Below are positions 8,292 to 13,642 of a stretch of DNA of 13,642 bases, piece after piece (the stretch's first letter is position 1; each line of letters starts with the position of its first letter). The notes beneath the pieces are model-generated. The model saw only the letters and a list, made by a program, of their open reading frames with translations, did no database searches and was not told where the DNA came from. The position numbers and the translations under genes are program-made. Source of the stretch: JAVKLU01 sp031538895 (lineage in GTDB: Bacteria; Pseudomonadota; Gammaproteobacteria; Burkholderiales; Burkholderiaceae); NCBI GenBank assembly GCA_031538895.1, contig JAVKLU010000004.1, positions 1-13,642 of the forward strand, in the 5' to 3' direction.

Positions 8292-8746
8292 GAAGAGCTA
8301 CCCGCACGGAGAACTTGGCTGAGATAAGGCCCTCGCGGCATGCGGGTCGCCGCCGCGAGACGGTTGCGATGGGCCGATGGGCTACCCCTGCCACTGCTGA
8401 GGAGGGCGGCTGAGAAGAGAGGTCTGTCGGACAGTCTCGGGTTGCAGGCCCGCATCGATGGCGGTGACTTAAGCTCAGTGCCCCCTTTGTCTGCGTGTGC
8501 AAAGCTTAGTGTGAAGCCAAGTGCCATGCAGGGATAGCGGAGCAGCCGTTAGTCGGTGGTTTTGCAAAAGGGTTTAATCAAGCGCGATGGTGTGGGTTGC
8601 GAGGAATTTTGAGGGAGGGACCCTCCTCCTATAAGCGCAACAAACCCATCAAGGCTCGTCACAATGACTAAACCCAGTAGCTGAAACGATTTGCGAAAAA
8701 TCATGCGTGGCGCGTGCGGTTACGTTGTTGCCTTATTGCGGGAGTA
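8292..8746. other. GC-rich structured convergent spacer, no gene found
   Basis: This 455-bp stretch lies between converging genes. Roughly two thirds of bases 8300-8400 are G or C, well above the flanks. Inverted repeats visible are CTCGCGGC (8332-8339) with GCCGCGAG (8352-8359); ACCCGCA (8300-8306) with TGCGGGT (8341-8347), which would compete with the first; CTGTC-G-GACAG (8424-8434); TAAGCT (8470-8475) with AGCTTA (8503-8508); and GGAGGGACCCTCC (8614-8626). None is followed by a clean T-run, so no rho-independent terminator can be called. Short ORFs are open on both strands but show no recognisable protein. It could be an untranslated structured RNA, a repeat, or a decayed gene. Confidence 0.4.
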
Positions 8747-9712
8747 TTATTTAACGGATTGTGTGAGCTTCATCGCGGACGCAATCAAACTGCTAACCTG
8801 CCCCATATCGGATGGAACCACGAGTGTGCTGCTGCTGGCTGCGACTTTGGAGTACGCTTCGACCGCTTTTTCAGCGATCTTTAGTTGCACGGCTTGCTCG
8901 CCACCTGGTTTTTGAATGGCAGCAGCCACCCGCTCAATTGCGCCCGCCGTCGCATCGGCAACCGCAGTAATAGATGCGGCCTCGCCTTGCGCATTGTTAA
9001 TCACCGCTTGCTTTTCACCCTCTGATCGGGCAATGGCAGCCTCGCGCTCGCCCGTGGCGATGTTGATTTGCTCTTGCCTACGACCTTCGGATGCCGCAAT
9101 TAAGGCGCGCTTTTCGCGCTCAGCTGTAATTTGTGACTGCATGGCGTGCAAAATTTCTTTGGGCGGTGTGAGGTCTTTGATTTCGTAGCGCAGCACTTTC
9201 ACACCCCAATTTAGCGCGGCAGCGTCAATCGAGCTGACCACGCTGTGATTGATGGTTTCGCGCTCTTCAAAGGTTTTGTCTAACTCCAGCTTGCCGATAA
9301 CGGAGCGCAGCGTGGTTTGCGCCAGCTGCGTAATTGCCATGACGTAATTGGCGGAGCCATAACTGGCACGCATGGGATCGGTGACTTGAAAGTAAATAAT
9401 GCCGTCCACCTGTAGCTGCGTGTTGTCGCGTGTGATGCAGACCTGCCCTGGCACATCAAGGGCGATTTCTTTTAACGAATGTTTGTACGCTACCGAGTCA
9501 ACAAAAGGAATTAAAAGATTCAGCCCAGGCGTGAGCGTCGCGCGGTATTTGCCTAGGCGCTCGACCACCCATGCGTTTTGTTGCGGCACAACTTTGAGTG
9601 AGCGAATAATAAAAATCACCACGATGATGGCAAAAATCAGTGCGCTGGAAAAGGAAGAGTTATCGATGATGAAGGCAAAAATCGGTCCGCTGGAAAAGGA
9701 AGAGTTATTCAT
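8747..9712 (-). CDS. SPFH/stomatin-like membrane protein (slipin/QmcA-type)
   Basis: A 321-residue band-7 protein. One N-terminal hydrophobic anchor (about residues 9-37) is followed by the SPFH domain, which begins KVVPQQNAWVVERLGKYRAT and continues with LTPGLNLLIPFVD, ITRDNTQLQVDGIIYFQV and RSVIGKLELDKTFEER. A long Ala/Glu/Arg-rich coiled region (about 200-270, with AEREKRALIAASEGRRQEQI) follows. These proteins form oligomeric rings or microdomains on the inner membrane and often control a membrane protease or membrane-protein stability. The nfeD-like gene is 10 bp upstream, the classical partner. The N-terminus contains a 15-residue tandem duplication, so the anchor is longer than usual. 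The only available ATG before the SPFH domain is the one at 9712; no strong ribosome site precedes it, and translational coupling to the upstream gene is likely. Confidence 0.93.
   Translation of the reverse strand: MNNSSFSSGPIFAFIIDNSSFSSALIFAIIVVIFIIRSLKVVPQQNAWVVERLGKYRATLTPGLNLLIPFVDSVAYKHSLKEIALDVPGQVCITRDNTQLQVDGIIYFQVTDPMRASYGSANYVMAITQLAQTTLRSVIGKLELDKTFEERETINHSVVSSIDAAALNWGVKVLRYEIKDLTPPKEILHAMQSQITAEREKRALIAASEGRRQEQINIATGEREAAIARSEGEKQAVINNAQGEAASITAVADATAGAIERVAAAIQKPGGEQAVQLKIAEKAVEAYSKVAASSSTLVVPSDMGQVSSLIASAMKLTQSVK
9623..9712. repeat. 45-bp in-frame tandem duplication
   Basis: Copy 1 covers 9623-9667 and copy 2 covers 9668-9712. They match at 40 of 45 positions. The unit is exactly 15 codons and encodes MNNSSFSSGPIFAFI and IDNSSFSSALIFAII at the N-terminus of the stomatin-like protein. 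The initiator ATG sits in the copy at the gene start; the equivalent codon in the other copy is ATC. Confidence 0.92.
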
Positions 9713-9722
9713 GAGATGGCTT

Positions 9723-10160
9723 TCAAACTTTTAAAAGAACAAGTGTATTGCCTTCAACGGCAACAATGCGGTGCAAGCCTGCGTTTGGTAACGCGCCATT
9801 TGCAATATCTTGCGGCGCAGGTTTGGCTGTCCACTGGGAGCCGCGATGCAGCACCGCAGTCCCTTCGCGGGACGGCCACTGGGCAACAGTTACCGTGCTG
9901 CCAATATCTAAATTCACGTCGGGGTTTTGCTCGGTTTGTTGTTTGGCGCTCATTGGGTGGGTGCGATGCCACACCCATACTGCACCCACACCCACTAGCG
10001 CCGCCGTGGTCACTTGCGCCGCGGCGCCAAACCCGAGATGGGCGCACACCGCACCAGAAGCCAAACCTAGCGCAATCATCAACAGATAAAAAGACCCCGT
10101 GAGCAATTCCGCAGCAACAGCAATGCCAGCGAGCAACCACCAGATTGTGTATGTGTCCAT
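9723..10160 (-). CDS. NfeD-like membrane protein
   Basis: A 145-residue short NfeD-family protein. The N-terminal half has hydrophobic segments at about residues 6-33 (WWLLAGIAVAAELLTGSFYL) and 33-63, with the helix break at HLGFG. After a polar linker (KQQTEQNPDVN) comes a C-terminal OB-fold-like domain (about 82-145) with IGSTVTV, REGTAVLHRGSQWTA and GLHRIVAVEGNTLVLLKV. The short form lacks the ClpP-like protease domain of long NfeD proteins. NfeD proteins act with SPFH/stomatin proteins in membrane microdomains. Here the stomatin gene starts 10 bp after this stop, which supports an operon. The start is supported by a good ribosome site 8 nt upstream. Confidence 0.9.
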   Translation of the reverse strand: MDTYTIWWLLAGIAVAAELLTGSFYLLMIALGLASGAVCAHLGFGAAAQVTTAALVGVGAVWVWHRTHPMSAKQQTEQNPDVNLDIGSTVTVAQWPSREGTAVLHRGSQWTAKPAPQDIANGALPNAGLHRIVAVEGNTLVLLKV

Positions 10161-10168
10161 GTCAAGTG

Positions 10169-10173
10169 CTCCT
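10169..10173 (-). promoter_or_regulatory. Shine-Dalgarno for nfeD-like gene
   Basis: On the minus strand AGGAG lies 8 nt before the ATG at 10160. It is the strongest ribosome site in the minus-strand block and fixes this start. Confidence 0.7.
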
Positions 10174-10311
10174 AGTGATTTTTTATTGAATCAGCCGCAA
10201 CACTGCGGCGCAGCAACGAATACGGATAGAAAATTTAACCGCATGAGATGAAGTATAGCGCCACCCGGGGTCACCACTTCGCAGTGTTGACCTAAACGCT
10301 GTTGCCGTTGC

Positions 10312-10602
10312 TCACCAACTGACGCGCTGATCGGCCTCGAAGTCCGGTACCGCTTGGGCCGCTTCATCCCAATTTGGATCAATTTCGACACCCTCGCCCA
10401 TCTGCGCGTCGCACCCGCCTCACAGAGGCAGCCCGCGTGCTGGTGTTATGCGCGGCGGCTCTGCATCCACCCCGATGTGTTCCAGTATTTGGCGGATGTC
10501 AGTGCTGTGTGTGACGAAGGCGATGATGCGCATTGGCCCGCCATAGATGGGGCATACCAGTGGGAACACTTCGTAGATGCGGGCAATCAGGCTTGAGTCC
10601 AT
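10312..10602 (-). pseudogene. C-terminal remnant of IS91-like transposase
   Basis: The minus strand reads SLIARIYEVFPLVCPIYGG, then PMRIIAFVTHSTDIRQILEH, PPRITPARGLPL, a TGA stop (10420-10422), and in the same frame GGCDAQMGEGVEIDPNWDE and VPDFEADQRVSW, ending at TGA (10312-10314). This is the characteristic C-terminal tail of IS91-like putative transposases, recalled from the family and not searched. The internal TGA probably replaces the TGG (Trp) that normally follows ARGPPL. The family's CPxCGG zinc knuckle has become CPIYGG, losing the second Cys. The N-terminal zinc domain and catalytic Y2 region are absent. The similarity fades above about 10602, where a further frameshift is possible because an alternative frame reads ATWTQA just upstream. 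It is an inactive relic lying between feoB and the nfeD-like gene. Confidence 0.75.
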
Positions 10603-10726
10603 GTCGCTAAATTGGCTTGTCTTGACTGGTAAAAACTCTTTCTGCCCTCTGGGCGTGAGTCTCTACTTTTAACTGTTGTTAATTTGTGGGGGGGATTACC
10701 CTGGAAATCACTAATACCCTCGACGT

Positions 10727-12625
10727 TTAGCTCAAGGCCCATATCGCGATTTGATAAGTGGCGAAGGCCGCAAGGTAGGCAAGTGTAAATAAATAACCCA
10801 GTGCGATCAGCGGTAAGCGCCAGCCGTTACTTTCGCGTTTAATCGCGGCGATTGTCGCCAGGCATTGCGGCGCAAAGACGAACCATGCTAATAGGGCATA
10901 TGCGGTCGCAGTGCTCCAAGTCTGCACCAGTAGGCTCCCTAATGCGCCGATATTGCTGGCCTCCGTCGAGACGGCGTATACAGTTCCCAAGGCGCTGACC
11001 ATGACTTCACGCGCCGCCATGCCCGGGATCAAGGCCACACTAATTTGCCAGTTAAAGCCGATCGGCGCAAAAACCAAGGCCAAAAGATGGCCAATTTGTC
11101 CGGCAAAACTGTATTCAATTGCCGCGCCCGTAGCGCCCTCGGGCGGCGTGGGAAAGGTGGACAAGAACCACAAAATAATCGTCAAGGTCAAAATAATTCC
11201 CCCTACCCGCTTCATGAAAATGAGCGCGCGCTGCCAGAGACCAAGAGCCAAATTACGCAGAGAGGGAAGATGGTATTCGGGGAGTTCCATCATTAAGGGG
11301 CGAGAGACCGCGCCCGCACGCGTCAAGATTTTGATGAGCCACGCGACGGCCATCGCACTGAAAATGCCGGCCAAGTACAAACTAAATAACACCAAGCCTT
11401 GTAGCTCGACGCCACCCCAAACGCTTTGCTTGGGAATGAATGCCCCGATTAATAAGGCATAGACCGGTAGGCGCGCCGAGCAAGTCATCAGCGGCGCCAA
11501 GAGCATCGTCAAATGCCGGTCGCGTACATTGGAAATCGTCCGCGTGGCCATCACTCCAGGAATGGCGCAGGCAAAACTTGAGAGCAGCGGAATAAAAGAA
11601 CGGCCAGATAGGCCGACGCTACCCATTAAGTGGTCTAATAAATAGGCGGCGCGCGGCAAATAACCGGATTCTTCGAGCAGCAAAATGAAAAAAAACAGAA
11701 TCAAAATTTGCGGTAAAAATACAATCACGCCACCTAAACCCGCGATCAAGCCCTCAACAACAAAGCTTTTGAGCAGGCCGTTACCGAAGAAGACAGTGAT
11801 CTCGTTGCCGATCCACGCACCCAGATCGCCAAAGAATGTTTTGATGAGCGTCATGGGCGCCTCTGACCATGAAAAAACCGCCTGAAAAATCAGAAATAAG
11901 GTGACAAGCAAAATCGCGGGGCCTATCGCGGGATGTAGCACGGTCCGATCAATCCATTCACTGGGGGGGTGCGGGATGATCTGATCTAAACCTAAGCTGC
12001 GTAATAGCGCTGAGATTTGTTCGTGATCCGCACCCGTTTCTGGCGCGCTGATTGGTGTGTTAGTTTGAGTCATATTTGGCGTATTCCAAATCGTCTCAGT
12101 ATCGAGTAACTGTAATAATTGTTGCGCGCCACCGCGTTTGATCGCGACGGATTCGACGGCGGGCATGTCTAAAGCTTTGCCCAGTGCCGCAACGTCTAGA
12201 GGGATGCCGCGTTGACGCGCCAGATCCGCCATATTGACGACCAGAACACAAGGCAGGCCTTGGCGCTTTACTGCCAGTACAAGACGTAGGTTGCGGCGCA
12301 GCTTGGTTGCATCAACGACACACATCACCAGATCGGGACGTTTTTCACCCATCGCTTTGCCTTGCAAAACATCAATGGTGACTTTTTCATCTGGCGAGCG
12401 GGGGTGTAAGCTGTTGGCACCGGGCAAGTCAATCAATCGAAAACTTTTCCCTGCGGGCGTTGTGACGCGACCTTCCTTGCGTTCGACCGTTACGCCAGCA
12501 TAGTTCGCGACTTTTTGTCGTCCACCCGAGAGTAGATTAAATAAGGCGGTTTTGCCACAATTAGGATTGCCGACTAAAGCAAGAATTTTTCCGCTGGGGT
12601 GAAAGTGAATCGTACTAGAGCTCAT
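10727..12625 (-). CDS. feoB: Ferrous iron transporter FeoB
   Basis: A 632-residue inner-membrane Fe(II) permease with an N-terminal G-domain. G1 is GNPNCGKT (19-26), then the switch region NYAGVTVERKEG, G3 DLPG, and G4 NMAD. A short polar linker (TETIWNTPNMTQTNTP) leads to the membrane part, which starts about residue 235. The conserved gate segments are IPLLSSFACAIPGVMATRTI with the family Cys, and the later ALIPGMAAREVMVSALGTVY. It is shorter than E. coli FeoB (773 residues), mostly through a reduced linker/GDI region; compact FeoBs of this size are known in other proteobacteria. The ATG at 12625 is chosen over an in-frame TTG at 12634; neither has a good ribosome site. feoA lies 64 bp upstream, and no feoC is seen downstream. 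Confidence 0.95.
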   Translation of the reverse strand: MSSSTIHFHPSGKILALVGNPNCGKTALFNLLSGGRQKVANYAGVTVERKEGRVTTPAGKSFRLIDLPGANSLHPRSPDEKVTIDVLQGKAMGEKRPDLVMCVVDATKLRRNLRLVLAVKRQGLPCVLVVNMADLARQRGIPLDVAALGKALDMPAVESVAIKRGGAQQLLQLLDTETIWNTPNMTQTNTPISAPETGADHEQISALLRSLGLDQIIPHPPSEWIDRTVLHPAIGPAILLVTLFLIFQAVFSWSEAPMTLIKTFFGDLGAWIGNEITVFFGNGLLKSFVVEGLIAGLGGVIVFLPQILILFFFILLLEESGYLPRAAYLLDHLMGSVGLSGRSFIPLLSSFACAIPGVMATRTISNVRDRHLTMLLAPLMTCSARLPVYALLIGAFIPKQSVWGGVELQGLVLFSLYLAGIFSAMAVAWLIKILTRAGAVSRPLMMELPEYHLPSLRNLALGLWQRALIFMKRVGGIILTLTIILWFLSTFPTPPEGATGAAIEYSFAGQIGHLLALVFAPIGFNWQISVALIPGMAAREVMVSALGTVYAVSTEASNIGALGSLLVQTWSTATAYALLAWFVFAPQCLATIAAIKRESNGWRLPLIALGYLFTLAYLAAFATYQIAIWALS

Positions 12626-12689
12626 GGGGTTCAATAAAGACGATGGTGCGTTTCAGTGAGTGGGCGTGCAGTCGATAAGACGCAAGGTG

Positions 12690-12965
12690 TTATATCGAGC
12701 GGACTTGAACACAACGCGCTTCGTTATTGCGCAGGGCAAAAAAGGATGGCCCAACGCTCACGACCAATGGCGATGCGCCCGGCATGACCCGTGCCACAAC
12801 ACTGACGGGTTCGCCTGGTAGAAAGCCGATTTCTTCTAAACATTGAACCCATTCACGCGCTTCAATCGGGCTGGTCAGATCGGTAATGACCAGTTTTTGA
12901 TGTAAGGGCGCAGTGTCTAAACCGAAAGAAGCTTTAGTCGTTATTTCTGTCGCGTGGGCGGGCAT
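12690..12965 (-). CDS. feoA: Ferrous iron transport protein FeoA
   Basis: A 91-residue small cytosolic SH3-like protein that works with FeoB. The FeoA core is visible as LHQKLVITDLTSPIEAREWV, then LEEIGFLPGEPVSVVARV, GASPLVVSVGPSFFALRNNE and ARCVQV. This follows the standard L-x-E-x-G-F-x-P-G-x-x-V and R..A..V pattern. I prefer the ATG at 12965 (MPAHATEITT) because it gives a near-normal length and a plausible 5' leader of about 40 nt from the predicted promoter. Alternatives in frame are ATG 12995 and TTG 12998, which would leave only a few nucleotides of leader and add a hydrophobic stretch. No start has a clear ribosome site. It is the first gene of the feoAB operon, directly downstream of a Fur-box-like site. 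Confidence 0.9.
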   Translation of the reverse strand: MPAHATEITTKASFGLDTAPLHQKLVITDLTSPIEAREWVQCLEEIGFLPGEPVSVVARVMPGASPLVVSVGPSFFALRNNEARCVQVRSI

Positions 12966-12999
12966 AAAAATTTGAGCTTGAAAGAATAAGAACATCAAT

Positions 13000-13018
13000 T
13001 CTATTGGTAATCATTATC
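13000..13018. promoter_or_regulatory. Putative Fur box of feoAB
   Basis: The plus strand reads TCTATTGGTAATCATTATC, matching the 19-bp Fur consensus GATAATGATAATCATTATC at 15 of 19 positions, including all ten of the right half. It overlaps the predicted -10 box of the minus-strand feoA promoter, as expected for repression by Fe(II)-Fur when iron is plentiful. Fur itself is not in the window. Confidence 0.8.
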
Positions 13019-13040
13019 ATTTGCAAATTTTTTCTTTCAA
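13013..13040 (-). promoter_or_regulatory. Sigma70-type promoter for feoAB
   Basis: On the minus strand TTGAAA (-35; 13035-13040) and GATAAT (-10; 13013-13018) are separated by 16 bp. Transcription would start near 13006, just upstream of feoA. The -10 box lies inside the Fur-like site. Confidence 0.72.
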
Positions 13041-13208
13041 GATCTGTGCTTTAATCGTTCAATCAAATGCGCGGGAGATTCTTGCTTGATGGCGACGCAT
13101 AAAATGCGCTTCCGGTCCCCAATGAAGCGATCTCTTCGTCACTCTGACGACCCGACTAGCGGTACTGTCAGCGGCAGAATATGGGGCGCAGAATAGTATT
13201 TGCGGCAA

Positions 13209-13250
13209 TAAAAAATCCCCTGAGCCCATAAAGTGGGCCAGGGGATTTTT
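13209..13250. terminator. Bidirectional rho-independent terminator
   Basis: A long hairpin: CCCCTG (13217-13222) pairs with CAGGGG (13239-13244), and GCCCA (13224-13228) with TGGGC (13234-13238), with one bulged A at 13223 and loop TAAAG. The flanks are A-rich on the left and T5 on the right, so both strands end in a T-run. On the minus strand it would stop transcription from the small gene ending at 13348, shielding the feo promoter. Confidence 0.88.
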
Positions 13251-13347
13251 CTGGGAGCTGCTTTTTAGTGACTTCGCTCAATTTATGGCCAGCTTATTAC
13301 TCGCTGTGACCAACCGTCGTGTTTTGGCGAAACAAAGTAACGCGTGA

Positions 13348-13585
13348 TTACTTGGCAGCAGAAGCGTTAGTTGATGCTACTGAAGCTGCCGCAGACGCTG
13401 AAGCCGCAGGTGCGTGCACAGCATCCGCACCGTGCTTCTCGCCTCCCATGTCCAAGTTATTACCACCTTGCATGATCACAAATATGGCCAAGGCAGCGAA
13501 GAGTAAAGCGGCTTTGATTTTCGGACAATTTTGGTTTGATTTTCGGACAATAAAAATGAAGCGCGGCGCGCGCTTTGTTAGTCAT
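13348..13585 (-). pseudogene. Small Ala-rich membrane-anchored protein, frameshifted by 22-bp repeat
   Basis: The ATG at 13585 overlaps the upstream gene's TGA (ATGA) and reads MTNKARAALHFYCPKIK, then passes into another frame that ends after about 41 codons (…CDHARW). A different frame, beginning beyond a 17-bp direct repeat, encodes 54 residues: a hydrophobic AALLFAALAIFVIM segment, then GGNNLDMGGEKHG and an Ala/Ser-rich tail ending NASAAK at the TAA (13348-13350). That second frame has no ATG, GTG or TTG before its hydrophobic core. Removing one 22-bp repeat period joins both frames into a coherent 71-residue single-pass protein with an Ala-rich periplasmic tail. It is therefore probably broken, or switchable, or affected by a sequence error. 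The family is not recognised; short Ala-rich tails like this are common in betaproteobacteria. Confidence 0.62.
13513..13551. repeat. 17-bp direct repeat, 22-bp period
   Basis: TTTGATTTTCGGACAAT occurs identically at 13513-13529 and 13535-13551, separated by TTTGG. The 22-bp period is not a multiple of three and lies inside the small minus-strand gene, shifting its frame. Confidence 0.95.
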
Positions 13586-13642
13586 AAATTCATGCCAAGA
13601 TCGCTATAAATCTTTGCGAGATCAGTCGATTCAAAAGGCCAA
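13582..13642 (-). CDS. C-terminal end of an unidentified gene (partial)
   Basis: The minus strand is open from the window edge to TGA at 13582-13584 and encodes WPFESTDLAKIYSDLGMNL. Too little is present to name it. Its stop overlaps the ATG of the small downstream gene by the ATGA arrangement, which supports a real, translationally coupled gene pair. The rest lies outside the window. Confidence 0.5.
   Translation of the reverse strand, partial: WPFESTDLAKIYSDLGMNL

Larger units (their letters stand above)
10161..10726. other. Intergenic spacer around the transposase relic
   Basis: Apart from the IS91-like relic (10312-10602), this spacer contains no credible gene. The 10603-10726 part, downstream of feoB, has small inverted repeats: GCCC-TCT-GGGC near 10645 and TTAAC-TGTT-GTTAA near 10670. 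It also has a run of seven G near 10688. No clean T-tailed terminator for feoB is visible. The 10174-10311 part upstream of nfeD should contain its promoter, but I could not identify convincing -35/-10 boxes. Confidence 0.4.
12999..13347. other. Intergenic region upstream of feoA
   Basis: The region holds the feo promoter and Fur-like site (13000-13040) and the bidirectional terminator (13209-13250). The 13041-13208 and 13251-13347 parts show no recognisable gene or RNA. A short CGCAT-AAA-ATGCG hairpin lies near 13097. Confidence 0.5.

Noticed and set aside
8225..8537. Overlapping ORFs on both strands (100 codons minus, 65 codons plus).
   Set aside because: They arise in GC-rich sequence with few stop codons, lack ribosome sites and show no domain; the minus-strand one also runs into the MORN gene end.
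8292..8746. Possible RNase P RNA, tmRNA, 6S or SRP RNA in the structured spacer.
   Set aside because: None of the conserved core sequences of these RNAs could be found on either strand.
13559..13575. Perfect GC hairpin (AAGCGCG-GCG-CGCGCTT) followed on the minus strand by a T-rich tract, resembling a terminator.
   Set aside because: It lies within the first codons (KARAAL) of the small gene that is ATGA-coupled to the upstream gene. An intrinsic terminator there would defeat the coupling, and alternating GC codons explain the symmetry.
13319..13609. A 96-codon plus-strand ORF.
   Set aside because: It is antisense to the small Ala-rich gene, which has the more coherent protein pattern (TM segment then Ala-rich tail).

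Overview
This is a chromosomal window from a Gram-negative proteobacterium, most likely betaproteobacterial. The assignment is an inference from gene content: a PTR1/FolM-type pteridine reductase, a glutamine-dependent NAD synthase, a LapA-like small membrane protein, a compact FeoB with FeoA, and a small Ala-rich membrane-anchored peptide. G+C is about one half. No single gene fixes the taxon.

Layout. Positions 1-147 form one long imperfect palindrome, MITE-like. A plus-strand block follows: pteridine reductase (210-1043), a 1119-residue protein made of two tandem TPR + glycosyltransferase-like halves (1071-4430), NAD synthase nadE (4475-6112), an 80-residue two-TM protein (6139-6381), a TrpG/PabA glutamine amidotransferase (6445-7014), and an exported MORN-repeat protein with its own Shine-Dalgarno site (7029-8291). 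A 455-bp GC-rich, hairpin-rich convergent spacer (8292-8746) separates this from a minus-strand pair. That pair is an NfeD-like membrane protein (9723-10160) and an SPFH/stomatin-like protein 10 bp downstream (8747-9712), a known functional pairing. The stomatin gene carries a 45-bp in-frame tandem duplication that includes its start codon.

Positions 10312 to about 10602 hold the decayed C-terminal end of an IS91-like transposase, interrupted by a Trp-to-stop change. Next is the minus-strand feoA-feoB ferrous-iron operon (10727-12965), with a clear sigma70-type promoter whose -10 box lies inside a Fur-box-like sequence (13000-13018). A strong bidirectional hairpin terminator (13209-13250) follows. 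The right edge has the last 19 codons of an unidentified minus-strand gene. It overlaps by ATGA a small membrane-anchored Ala-rich protein gene that appears frameshifted by a 22-bp repeat insertion.

The plus-strand genes look like housekeeping functions (pterin reduction, NAD synthesis, anthranilate or p-aminobenzoate synthesis) mixed with two repeat-protein genes of unknown role. I found no defence island, CRISPR array, tRNA or rRNA. The recurring theme is local duplication: the two-fold TPR/GT protein, the MORN array, the 45-bp N-terminal duplication, the 22-bp frameshifting repeat and the palindromic element.
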